Shown here: in pieces, positions 24,224 to 33,534 of the stretch | Layout: every line of letters begins with the position of its first letter | Numbering within the stretch: position 1 is the first letter of the stretch | Source: Proteromonas lacertae | Lineage: Eukaryota; Sar; Bigyra; Opalinata; Proteromonadidae | NCBI GenBank assembly: GCA_002245135.1 | Contig: NGBS01000893.1 | Span: 62,001 to 126,000 of the forward strand | Direction: 5' to 3' | Length of the DNA: 64,000 nucleotides | Made by a program: the position numbers and the translations under genes | The notes under the pieces: model-generated | Told to the model about the DNA's origin: nothing | The model's database searches: none | Seen by the model: only the letters and a program-made list of their open reading frames with translations

Positions 24224-24586
24224 ATATAATATAAATGCATGAAATCCTCTTTTATAGAGGATCCTCTTCTAAAAGAGGATTTTTAGATCCTCTCTGAAAG
24301 AGGAAAGAGGATTTTTAGATCCTCTTTAAAAGAGGAAATATAATTTTTATAAAATCCTCTTATTAAAAAAGATGACAAATGAAAAATCCTCTATCCTAAA
24401 CATAATATTATTGAAAATATTTGAAAGCTCTAATGATGAATTATAAAAAATTCTTCCTCCAATATGATAGTATCATACTAGAGGATTATAATTTTTTATG
24501 TGTCTATCTGACCAGCCCCCCTGTGGGGGGCCGATGGGGGGGATGCCGGCGGGGTGGAGGACTAGACTATAGTATAGACTAGAATA
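24224..24586 (+). repeat. Left terminal inverted repeat
   Basis: 363 bases, reverse-complementary to 27704-28065 with one single-base length difference in a G run (six G versus five). The outer 120 bases are a chain of short palindromes built from TCCTCTTT and AAAGAGGA. The inner part carries a GC island at about 24511-24560 in otherwise AT-rich DNA. Confidence 0.95.
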
Positions 24587-24637
24587 GACTAAAACAAAAA
24601 TAAAAATATAGAACCAGTATATAATATTAGAGGAAAT

Positions 24638-25609
24638 CTAATTATTGTATCCATAAGGAACTGTTTCATAATCATCCTCAAAGTATCTTTTATCATCAAA
24701 ATATGTAAGTCCTATCTTTTCTTCATAAGCAGTATAGATATGATGATTTCTACTTCTAATATGATTAATACCAAACTTCTGTTTAGAAACATATCCATCA
24801 ACCATTTCAGTATAATCATCTCCTGTCATCTTACTTGCTATAGCTGTTATTAATCCTTTACATCTATTGGAGGATTTGAGTGTACCATCATTAACATATT
24901 CCTTTTCATAATAATAACATTTGGATTTCAATCCTCTAAACTTAGTGATGACATAGAATTTCTTACCATCCTGTTCCTCAAACTTGAGTTTATTTAATGT
25001 TCCTGGTTTACATGATAATGAATCCCATTTGTAGTAATTACTGAAAGGAGGCATATTCAGATTACTTCCATCTATATATTTTTGAAGATGATTGAAATTC
25101 CAATAAATATCTTTAGTCTTTACAGAAAAGAGGAGACTGTCAGTATCTGTCATTAAGAGTCTAACATCTTCTGGTGAATTGTAATGTAATACTCCATCAT
25201 ACCAATACTGTTGCATTAATAATTTAGAAAGAGCAAGGATTGTCATACCTATCTGAATAGGTTTATTAATTTTGAACATCTTTTTATGATAATGTACTAA
25301 TCTCAAATCTCCTTGAATAGTATCTATCTTATCAAACCAAGGATCTCTAATAGCTTTTCTTGCCTGATTTTCTGACACTACTAATTTGATACTTCTCCTC
25401 TTATCAACTCTTTCTAAAGTTTTTCCATAAAGTAAATTAAGTAATTTCTTCATAATATTAGCAGTATGATCCTTTAGATGAAGATGATGATGATGATGAT
25501 GAATAAAACAATAATTAATTTCATTTTTAATATTCTTGTTGTTTTTGTATATTATACTCTCATAATTACAAAATGTTATCAAAAAATAATGAGACTGTCT
25601 TAGAGACAA
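24638..25609 (-). CDS. C-terminal fragment of a protein-primed-type family B DNA polymerase
   Basis: Motif B is present (KKLLNLLYGKTLERVDKR, near 25390-25455), then motif C as MTDTDSLLF (about 25130-25155), and the KxG-type thumb segment LNKLKFEEQDGKKFYVITKF. The exonuclease domain, the terminal-protein-interaction insert and motif A are all missing. The real start is probably MKKLLNLL at about 25453 rather than the upstream Met. About 270-320 residues remain of a family normally near or above 1000, so it cannot be a complete polymerase. The YGK-plus-TDTDS pattern fits Polinton, adintovirus and other protein-primed polymerases. It is divergent from the small membrane protein gene. Confidence 0.8.
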   Translation of the reverse strand: MSLRQSHYFLITFCNYESIIYKNNKNIKNEINYCFIHHHHHHLHLKDHTANIMKKLLNLLYGKTLERVDKRRSIKLVVSENQARKAIRDPWFDKIDTIQGDLRLVHYHKKMFKINKPIQIGMTILALSKLLMQQYWYDGVLHYNSPEDVRLLMTDTDSLLFSVKTKDIYWNFNHLQKYIDGSNLNMPPFSNYYKWDSLSCKPGTLNKLKFEEQDGKKFYVITKFRGLKSKCYYYEKEYVNDGTLKSSNRCKGLITAIASKMTGDDYTEMVDGYVSKQKFGINHIRSRNHHIYTAYEEKIGLTYFDDKRYFEDDYETVPYGYNN

Positions 25610-25902
25610 ATGTTGAGGAAATCAAGGAAAGTATAGGAATCCTCTTAGTATATGTCATCCTTTGGGTTATAACAGAAGTCATCAAAATTGTATATTATAC
25701 TTATAAAGCATATTGTCCTCCTAAAGTAATTGAAGTTGTTGAGGAAATTCAGCATAATTTGGGAAGTACAAATAAAAAAGAGGATGATGAGGAAGAGGAT
25801 ATTATTGAAGAAAATGAGGAATTATCCTCCATAAACAGAACATATAGAACAAGTAGTGGAAGATTACACTATCCTCCGTCAAAATATTCTGATACAATTT
25901 AG
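25573..25902 (+). CDS. Small membrane protein of the mobile element
   Basis: 109 residues with one clear hydrophobic segment (SIGILLVYVILWVITEVIK), a short Cys-Pro turn, then an acidic tail (KKEDDEEEDIIEENEELS). The 5' end overlaps the longest version of the divergent polymerase frame by 37 bases. If the polymerase starts at 25453 the two genes are head-to-head with about 120 bases between them. I recognise no family. Small single-pass proteins are common accessory genes in Polinton-like elements, but nothing here proves a virion role. Confidence 0.6.
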   Translation: MLSKNNETVLETNVEEIKESIGILLVYVILWVITEVIKIVYYTYKAYCPPKVIEVVEEIQHNLGSTNKKEDDEEEDIIEENEELSSINRTYRTSSGRLHYPPSKYSDTI

Positions 25903-25984
25903 AAAATGTTATAGAGTAATTTTAAAATCCTAATTAATGATTTTTTTTCTAAGTTCCTTTTTTGGGTTTCGAAAATCCTCTTTT

Positions 25985-26075
25985 TTCGTAAAAAGTAACG
26001 GTTTTTGTAACGAAGGAAAATCCTCCAATCATAATCGACCGTTACTTTTGATTAAATTTGCCGTTACTTTTCATT
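25985..26075. promoter_or_regulatory. Three GTAACGG/CCGTTAC repeats upstream of the coiled-coil gene
   Basis: AAAAGTAACGG at 25991-26001, and ACCGTTACTTTT (26038-26049) and GCCGTTACTTTT (26060-26071) in the opposite orientation. They lie in the 190-base gap between the small membrane gene and the ATG at 26097. The repeated, oriented motif in a short gap suggests a transcription or replication protein site. Function is inferred only. Confidence 0.4.
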
Positions 26076-26096
26076 CTGAGTTTTCCTGCCATTTTT

Positions 26097-27587
26097 ATGG
26101 TTAGAATTTTCAAATATATGGAAATTAATACTACTGAGATATTGAAATTAACAGTTGCTACAGCAGAAGCTACTAGGTAATATTTTGTTATTAATATAAT
26201 GTAGGACTTTTACTAAGTTCTTGGGAAGTCAACCAATTTACCCCCGTGAAAAATGGAGCAAGGAGGATGATGCTGTTGTGAGAGGATTATACTCTCAACT
26301 TGGTGCATTTATTAATCAACTAAATGACAATCCTGCTGGAGTATATTTTGTATGTATTATACTTGCAATAGACTTGGAAACATTATGAAAAGGAGGAAAA
26401 GGAGGAAATGGAGGAAAAGAAGGAAATGGAGGAAAAGGAGGAAATGGAGGAAAAGGAGGAAAAGGAGGAAAAGGAGGAAAAGGAGGAAAGTGAAAAAGAG
26501 GAAAGTAAGAAAAGTCCTGAGGTATATTTGATTATTTATATATACATAGAAATGGATACTTGAAAAAGAGGAATTCCTCAAAGAACTTAAAGAAATCAGG
26601 GATAAAGATCTTGAAGAAAGTGATAAAGAGGATGAAAATAATGTAGGTCGGTATGAAGAATACATAAAGAAAAGAAAGGAAATAATATCACAAATGAATG
26701 AAAAGGAAAGAAAAGAAAGGGAGGAAAACCTAAGAAAAGTTGAACAAGCAAGGGCTAATAGGAAAGAATATCTTAAAAACCATCCATTAACTATTGAACA
26801 TGTTGAGCCTGATGATGATTTTGAAGATCCTCCACCAGAGCTTCCTCCAAAACCAAAGTCAGATCCTATTAAAGAGGTGTTACAAAAAACATCAATACTG
26901 AATAAGTTTAATGTCAAAAAGATATCTAAATCCTCTCCTGAAACAATTCCTCCAAAGGATCTTAGCAAATTGAAGAAAGTCAAAGAAGTTGTAAAAGAAA
27001 TTGAAAAGGAGGATATTCCTCAGATTATAGTATCAGAAAGTGATACAGATTCAGATGATGAAAAAGTAATTGTAGCAAAGAAGAGGCAAAGACCTCAGTC
27101 AGTAAAAAAGGAGGATGAAAAGAAAAAGCAGAGAAAGGTAGCTGAAATTCCTCCACCAGATCCTTCAAAGAGGTACACAGATTCAGAGTTGTTCGAGATG
27201 TTGTTGAACAAGAAGTGCAGTATTAATCAATGGTACGACAAAGGATCTTTAACAAAGTACATCAGCATCCTGTCCATCAACACTTGTAAGTACCTGAAGA
27301 CAGAATTAATGAAATACAAGAAAAATCAAATGAACAAGACTTACAAGAAATCAGCTCGAATGGATGAATTACTCAAAGAGATGCATAAGTATAAAGAGCA
27401 GTACAATTCTAAAGATATCCAGAACTTCCCTGACAAAGCATCTTACAAGAAACAGTTTATAGATTCAAAAAAAGCCAAAGATGATTATGAAGATGAAATT
27501 AATGCAATACAACAGGATGTTAGCAAGGTTAAAGAAGGATTGAAGCCTATTGAAGACAGAATCAAGACATTGGAAGGTGCACATTAA
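26097..27587 (+). CDS. Lys/Glu-rich coiled-coil protein of the mobile element
   Basis: About 467 residues from four exons with introns 26177-26204, 26341-26371 and 26522-26549 (28, 31 and 28 nt). Splice sites match host style. For the second intron a 22-nt version (26350-26371) is also in frame. The N-terminus (MVRIFKYMEINTTEILK) leads to WSKEDDAVVRGLYSQLG. A tandem hexanucleotide-derived repeat (EEKEEMEEKKEMEEKEE, 26387-26490) follows. Next comes a long charged region with Pro-rich patches (PPPELPPKPK), then a basic C-terminal half with RYTDSELFEMLLNKKCSIN and heptad-like spacing. I recognise no family. Glu is mostly GAG before GAT/GAA here, unlike host genes. Confidence 0.7.
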
Positions 27588-27703
27588 TTAGATGATAATG
27601 ATAATTCCTCTTTATGAGATGACTTTTGTTTTTCCTCTTTTGATCTAAATACATAACTATAGTGTAGTAGACACTTCAAATCCTCTTCTATAACATTTTA
27701 TAA

Positions 27704-28065
27704 TATTCTAGTCTATACTATAGTCTAGTCCTCCACCCCGCCGGCATCCCCCCCATCGGCCCCCACAGGGGGGCTGGTCAGATAGACACATAAAAAATTA
27801 TAATCCTCTAGTATGATACTATCATATTGGAGGAAGAATTTTTTATAATTCATCATTAGAGCTTTCAAATATTTTCAATAATATTATGTTTAGGATAGAG
27901 GATTTTTCATTTGTCATCTTTTTTAATAAGAGGATTTTATAAAAATTATATTTCCTCTTTTAAAGAGGATCTAAAAATCCTCTTTCCTCTTTCAGAGAGG
28001 ATCTAAAAATCCTCTTTTAGAAGAGGATCCTCTATAAAAGAGGATTTCATGCATTTATATTATAT
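27704..28065 (-). repeat. Right terminal inverted repeat
   Basis: 362 bases, the reverse complement of 24224-24586, including the palindrome chain at the tip and the GC island at about 27732-27780. The outermost shared bases are ATATAATATAAATGC read inward. The TTTATC duplication starts at 28066. Confidence 0.95.
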
Positions 28066-28317
28066 TTTATCGGAAATATTTCATTAATTTAATTATTTTA
28101 GATAAAAGATAGAGTACAAATGAGTAGTAATGAAGTAGATTAAGTAACATAAGATCACAGTGATATTAAAGAGTTGAAAATATGTTATAATAGTGAGAAT
28201 GTTGTTTATCTTTCATTTATCTATTTAATGTATACCTGTGATATAATTTGTGTTTGAATGAATTGCGAAAAGAAGAAGAAATGAGAATGTATGATATATG
28301 TTTTAAAAGTTAAGAAG

Positions 28318-28517
28318 AATTGAATGGTTTAGAATGTGATGAGAGAAGTGTGATTTGGTTAATTGGATGTAAATATAGTTTTGATAAGAAATGTGATAAT
28401 AGAATTATCAATAAAAATGAAAGAGTTATTAGAAGAATTATTGAATTTAGAATAATTAATTTCAATATATTATGTATTGTTTATTTAGTGAAAATAAAAA
28501 AAAGAAAATGTAAATAA
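28318..28517 (+). pseudogene. Possible Atg4-like N-terminal fragment
   Basis: A short open frame contains SVIWLIGCKYSF, which resembles the start of Atg4 cysteine proteases (VWILGRKYS). No catalytic Cys segment follows, and the frame ends at 28517, about 30 bases before the 3' end of the convergent ABC transporter. It has no proper start context and no visible continuation exons. It may be a relic, or a chance match. Weak. Confidence 0.25.
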
Positions 28518-28550
28518 AAATTTCATTAAGAATATAATAGGATGTAAAAT

Positions 28551-31500
28551 TTAAACAGTCATAAATCTCACTTGATGCATTGCCCATAAGAATGGAGGTT
28601 TTAAGATTAAGATCCAAGCAACTATTCCTAATAAATTCAACCATCTTCTATCATAATCTAAACCTCTTACATTATCAAGATAATACACTAATGGTGCCAT
28701 TAATGGCTGGGTTGGATTAGTTAGATTAGCTCCAACAACAATATTACCACAATCATCTTTACCACAATATAATTGATCAGATGCAGCTCCTATAATGTAA
28801 TATTGAACAGGATCAATCCAATAGATAATCTTAAACAATATCCATAATTTATCTAATGGCATAGCATAACCAGACATTACAGCAAATACAGCTAATATAG
28901 CAATTGCAACTAATAAACCAACTTGAAGTGTTGGAGTTGTATAAACTATTACCTGACCTAATGATGTGGCAAAACAGACGATTATTGCAAATGATATTAA
29001 GAAATAAAATACTGGACCTACTTCTTGTTTGAATCCTACCATCGGATATAAGAATGCTGAACTCAAACATGCACTGATTATAGCAAATGGAATTTCCATT
29101 ATACTATAAGCTATTACATAAGCAGAAGGTCTTACAAAATTCATATCAATTTCACGATAAACAGCAGGTCTTTCATCAAATAAACCAGGTAAAGCAGATG
29201 ATGTAGCAATAATTGCAATGAATAAACCACAAATGAAAATGGCAGAAATGACAGCTTGAATGCCAGCAATACTATCTCCTTTAGAATCCCAATACATTAC
29301 TCCCATCAATATACCAATTAAAATACAAACACCAATTCTAGGAAGTGTAATATCAGAAGATCTCCAATAGAATCTCGATACTCTACCAAATGTTCCTTTC
29401 AATTGATTCATATAAGATGCCATATATCTTTGTAATTTAGGTAATTTCTTAGCATTTGAATGTTCAATTGCATCTAATGTTTCCATATTCTTATTGTATA
29501 ATTCACTTTTTAGATAATATCCTGACATTTGTGTTCTTGCTTTCTTTACACCTCCTCCTGTTACTTCTAACATCCAAGCAGCTGGATTTGTATGTGGTGG
29601 TAGTTTTGGAACATCTGGATGACCTTCTAAGAATTCTACTAAACTCTTACTGTTTTCACCCATTGGACCTAAATAAATCATTCTTCCACCTCTTTCTAAT
29701 AATAAAATATCAGTAAACATCTTGAAAATCTCAAATGATGGTTGATGGATTGTACAAATAACACTTCGACCTGTTGCTGCTACTCTTTCTAATACTTGAA
29801 CTACTAATAAAGCACTGTTACTGTCTAATCCAGTGGTTGGTTCATCTAAGAAGATGATTGGCGGATTGGCAACTAATTCAATTCCTGTCATTACCAATTT
29901 ACGAATTGCCATTGATAAACCATTTCCTGGTTTCCCAATCATCATTCCAGCATATTTGGTCAAATCTAATAATACTAATGTTTCTTTTACTACTTTCTTT
30001 ATCATTGCTTTAGATGTTCCTGGTGGTAATCTCATTTCAGCACTGTATTCTAATGCTTCTTCAACTGTTTCTTTAGCAGGTAAATTATCAGCTTGTTCAA
30101 CATAACCTAAATAATGAGTTAATGATACTTTATCAATCTTTTGACCATTGAATAATATACTACCAGTTATCTTTCCTGTATTCTTTTTATTGGCTAATAC
30201 ATCTAATAATGTTGTTTTACCAGCACCACTTGATCCCATTAATGCAGTAAAGGTATTTGGACGAATAAAACCACTTAAGTTATCTAACAATTGTCTTTCT
30301 TCAGAATGTCTTGTTATTGGATCTCTTACATTAACATAATAACTCAAATCTCTGAATGATAATGTAACTTGTTCTACCACTAAAGATCCTCTACTACTTC
30401 TCACTTGACTTAAACTTTCTTGTCTTTGTTGTTCATTCAATTTCTTAACATCTTCATCATCAACAACATATGAAATTGGAGTAGTAATCTTTTTGTATGT
30501 TACAACAATCATTGTAAAAGCAACATATAAAACATGCATTAACAATAATGCTAAAAACCATGCATACATATCATCTTGATTCTTTGGATATTTCATTAAA
30601 TCAACAAAATGTTCGTATTGAACATCAAATGTAGGAGGTGACATAACTGTAGTACCATTTGATAATTGCATTGGATATATCTTGTCATATGATCCAGAGT
30701 AATATTCATTTGCAATTAATATCTTCATTGCATAGTTATAAGGATCAATATAATAAATCCATCTCAAAACCCAAGGAATATCAGCTACACTAACAGTTAA
30801 ACCAGCCAAATTACCAATGATGAAGATAATCAATGGAACAGCACCAGTAATAACTGATTCTGAATCAAACATCATAATAATCAATCGAATTAACGATAAT
30901 AAAACCGCACTCATTAATATACCACATAAATGGTAAATCCAAAATGGTTTTGAATGATTTTCTAAACTTAATCCTGGGAAGAAATACAATGGAATACCAA
31001 CTAAGAATGTTTCAATTATTGCTAATGGATATTGACAAACTATTGACGATAATACATACATTGAACCAGAATAATAGCTTTTCCTCAATTGTTTCTTCAT
31101 CACTTCCTTTTGTTGTATAACAGTACCAATTTGAGAGAAATGTCCAAAGGTAATAAACAATAAGAAGAAGAATAAATAAACAGTACGAGAAACTGGTTCA
31201 TCAGGTAAATCTATAAATACACAACCAAGAATAACTCCTAATAAAATATTCTCAAAAGCTCTACCAAATACATATAATTTATCACGATATAATAATTGAC
31301 ATTGTCTGTATAAAACAGTATAAAACATTTGGAATATATTTTCAGAATAACTGGAGTTATATACTTTCTTTGCATATTCAGTAGTAAATAATTCTTTTTT
31401 AGCATCTATTTGTTTTTCAACCATAGCATTCATCTGTTTACAATATTCAGATTCTTCATAGTGTTTTCTCATTTTATCTAATGTTTGAACTGGATTTCCT

Positions 31501-32861
31501 GGACTACAATCTTCTCTGAATGAATAACTACCCATTTCACTGATAAAACTACCAGCATCTTTACCTTCAGGCATTGAATAACCAAAGGATTCTAAATAGG
31601 GAATACAATCTTTAGTTGGACCAGCATATGTAACTACACCTTTCTCTAATAATACTAATTGATCATATAAATCCAACATCTCTGGATCAGGTTGTAACAT
31701 AGCAGCAACTACAATTCCATTGAATGTCTTTGCCCATTGACCTAACATTCTCACTATATCAATTGTTACTGCACTATCTAAACCAGTACTGAATTTATCC
31801 AATAATATTACTCTTTGTGGACCAACCAATATTTCACCTAATGTAACTCTTCTTCTTTCACCACCACTAACACCTCTTGTTATATTATCACCAACTATTG
31901 TTTCTGCACAAATCATTAAACCTAATGATTGAATAATCACTTCACTTTTATAATCAATATCCTTCATAAACACTTCTTCTACATCTGTACGATGATAAAA
32001 GGATTTTGGACCACTTAAACAATCTTTGGCAAATTTCATTGTTTCTCTTACAGTCATAATGGTATTATGGAAATCTAATTGTTCACAGACTATAGCTAAT
32101 CTGTTCCATTTATAATCACTTATATTCTTACCACCATATTGACATTTACCTAATATGTGACCATTATTGTTTCTACCACCTAATGCATCTAATAAGGAGG
32201 TTGTACCACATCCTGGAGTGCCTAATATGATTGTATTACTACCAGCTGGGAAACATAAGTTGATATCGTCAAGAATTATCTTCTTTCTGTATTTAACACG
32301 ACATAAAAGGTATTTGAAAAAGTTTCTTATAACTGTGATAATACCTGTTGGCTCATTCTTTTTACCAAGTGCCATATAAGCGTAATAAGTGTAATGTGAA
32401 AGAATTAAATCTAAGGCTGGTAATTCAGGCATTCCTTTTCTTACATTCTCGTAGTATACTTCAATACCTTGTTTTAATGCTGCTTCTGGTGATGAAAAAT
32501 CAGCTTCTGGAATATCAATTGTGACTTCTTTTGATGGTTTTACCATTATTGTATGAATAACAGGTTCTTTTGATTGTTCAGGTGGTATTGACACAAATTC
32601 TTCTTCTTTTGGATTTGGTGTTTCTGTTGATGGTTCTGTTTCCACAGGAGCTGCTTGCTCTGCTTCTTTTACTGGTTGTTCTGTTTCCTTAACAGGTTCT
32701 GATGTATTATCAGCAGGTTTATCACTGTTATCTTCTTTGGAAGTTGGATTTACATTTTCTTCTGTTTGTTCTTTCTTTTCTTCTGAAGCTACAGGAGGTT
32801 GATTCTGTTCTTCCTTGCTTTCAGGAGGTAATTCTATAGTTGTAGGTTGGTTTTCACTCAT
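28551..32861 (-). CDS. PDR-type full-size ABCG transporter
   Basis: 1436 residues with no intron. The order NBD1-TMD1-NBD2-TMD2 is the reverse layout of pleiotropic drug resistance pumps. The N-terminus (about 110 residues) is acidic, with Glu/Pro-rich repeats. NBD1 has Walker A GTPGCGTTSLLDALGG (the usual Lys replaced, as is normal for PDR NBD1), signature VSGGERRRVTLGE, and LLDKFSTGLDS as Walker B. NBD2 has a canonical Walker A GSSGAGKTTLLDVLAN and FLDEPTTGLDS, but a degenerate signature (LSMAIRKL), again typical of PDR proteins. TMD1 and TMD2 each show about six hydrophobic segments. It probably exports hydrophobic compounds or lipids at the plasma membrane. The single long exon contrasts with its neighbours. 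Confidence 0.95.
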   Translation of the reverse strand: MSENQPTTIELPPESKEEQNQPPVASEEKKEQTEENVNPTSKEDNSDKPADNTSEPVKETEQPVKEAEQAAPVETEPSTETPNPKEEEFVSIPPEQSKEPVIHTIMVKPSKEVTIDIPEADFSSPEAALKQGIEVYYENVRKGMPELPALDLILSHYTYYAYMALGKKNEPTGIITVIRNFFKYLLCRVKYRKKIILDDINLCFPAGSNTIILGTPGCGTTSLLDALGGRNNNGHILGKCQYGGKNISDYKWNRLAIVCEQLDFHNTIMTVRETMKFAKDCLSGPKSFYHRTDVEEVFMKDIDYKSEVIIQSLGLMICAETIVGDNITRGVSGGERRRVTLGEILVGPQRVILLDKFSTGLDSAVTIDIVRMLGQWAKTFNGIVVAAMLQPDPEMLDLYDQLVLLEKGVVTYAGPTKDCIPYLESFGYSMPEGKDAGSFISEMGSYSFREDCSPGNPVQTLDKMRKHYEESEYCKQMNAMVEKQIDAKKELFTTEYAKKVYNSSYSENIFQMFYTVLYRQCQLLYRDKLYVFGRAFENILLGVILGCVFIDLPDEPVSRTVYLFFFLLFITFGHFSQIGTVIQQKEVMKKQLRKSYYSGSMYVLSSIVCQYPLAIIETFLVGIPLYFFPGLSLENHSKPFWIYHLCGILMSAVLLSLIRLIIMMFDSESVITGAVPLIIFIIGNLAGLTVSVADIPWVLRWIYYIDPYNYAMKILIANEYYSGSYDKIYPMQLSNGTTVMSPPTFDVQYEHFVDLMKYPKNQDDMYAWFLALLLMHVLYVAFTMIVVTYKKITTPISYVVDDEDVKKLNEQQRQESLSQVRSSRGSLVVEQVTLSFRDLSYYVNVRDPITRHSEERQLLDNLSGFIRPNTFTALMGSSGAGKTTLLDVLANKKNTGKITGSILFNGQKIDKVSLTHYLGYVEQADNLPAKETVEEALEYSAEMRLPPGTSKAMIKKVVKETLVLLDLTKYAGMMIGKPGNGLSMAIRKLVMTGIELVANPPIIFLDEPTTGLDSNSALLVVQVLERVAATGRSVICTIHQPSFEIFKMFTDILLLERGGRMIYLGPMGENSKSLVEFLEGHPDVPKLPPHTNPAAWMLEVTGGGVKKARTQMSGYYLKSELYNKNMETLDAIEHSNAKKLPKLQRYMASYMNQLKGTFGRVSRFYWRSSDITLPRIGVCILIGILMGVMYWDSKGDSIAGIQAVISAIFICGLFIAIIATSSALPGLFDERPAVYREIDMNFVRPSAYVIAYSIMEIPFAIISACLSSAFLYPMVGFKQEVGPVFYFLISFAIIVCFATSLGQVIVYTTPTLQVGLLVAIAILAVFAVMSGYAMPLDKLWILFKIIYWIDPVQYYIIGAASDQLYCGKDDCGNIVVGANLTNPTQPLMAPLVYYLDNVRGLDYDRRWLNLLGIVAWILILKPPFLWAMHQVRFMTV

Positions 32862-33058
32862 TCTAGATTTATTCTAGAAATAATACCAAAACAAATTTCA
32901 TGTGTTTTTTGAATTTTGTCCGTTTCATTTTGAATAAACAACCTTTTTTACAAAACAGAAGAATGATTTTATAGAATTATGAGGTATTTTCATTATTTGA
33001 AATACATTGAAATATGATAATTATCACATTATTCTGTTTTGAGTGAAATCTGTTGAAT

Positions 33059-33244
33059 ATGGCAAATGTAACAGCTCAAAATCAAAGAAAAATGCTAATT
33101 ATACTAATATTATTTCTTATACTATCACAAAATTCGCTCTATCTAGAGCTTTTCGTTAAAAATACATCTACAACTTTTTTTAAAATCTATTTTGAAATGA
33201 ACATGTGTTTCATATCTATTCTGAAAAGTTGTAAATCAAAATAG
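33059..33244 (+). CDS. Hypothetical small membrane protein
   Basis: 61 codons: MANVTAQNQRKMLIILILFL, a strongly hydrophobic segment, then a basic Cys-containing end. It may extend by splicing: a TTACAG acceptor at about 33275 precedes a frame with KKKYFFYNYSKYFDSCIDE and another GT-AG intron. I recognise no family, and the gene model is uncertain. Confidence 0.3.
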   Translation: MANVTAQNQRKMLIILILFLILSQNSLYLELFVKNTSTTFFKIYFEMNMCFISILKSCKSK

Positions 33245-33534
33245 ATTTGAATTCTTTTTTTTCTTTTTATTACAGATAAGAAGAAGTATTTCTTTTACAA
33301 CTATTCAAAATATTTTGACTCTTGTATTGATGAGGTATATCATTTGATTATTATAGAATAGGCTAAATATTTCAATTTTTTTATTATTATATTTCAGTTC
33401 GTGTTTATGAGGATTTAGTACATCTTCTATACTAAATTCAATTATTATGACATATATATTTTATCTTCATACAGCAAATTGATCCAAATAATTGTACAAA
33501 CTATACCCCAAATACATATAAAGTATTATAATAT

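Larger units (their letters stand above)
24224..28065. mobile_element. 3.84-kb Polinton-like miniature element
   Basis: A self-contained insertion bounded by nearly identical inverted repeats (24224-24586 and 27704-28065) and flanked by the 6-bp duplication TTTATC. The interior encodes a truncated family B DNA polymerase (minus strand), a small membrane protein (plus) and a Lys/Glu-rich coiled-coil protein (plus, spliced). There is no integrase, packaging ATPase, protease or capsid gene, so it is either non-autonomous or an undescribed short lineage. Compared with neighbours it is rich in TCCTC/GAGGA words and carries GC-rich islands in its repeats. The closeness of the two repeats (one indel noted) suggests recent activity. 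Confidence 0.85.

Noticed and set aside
26350..26371. A 22-nt intron in the element's coiled-coil gene
   Set aside because: A 31-nt donor choice (26341-26371) is equally in frame and matches the normal intron size.
26357..26983. Minus-strand Ser/Phe/Leu-rich frame in the mobile element
   Set aside because: Exact antisense of the GGAGGAAAA repeat and charged region of the spliced coiled-coil gene.
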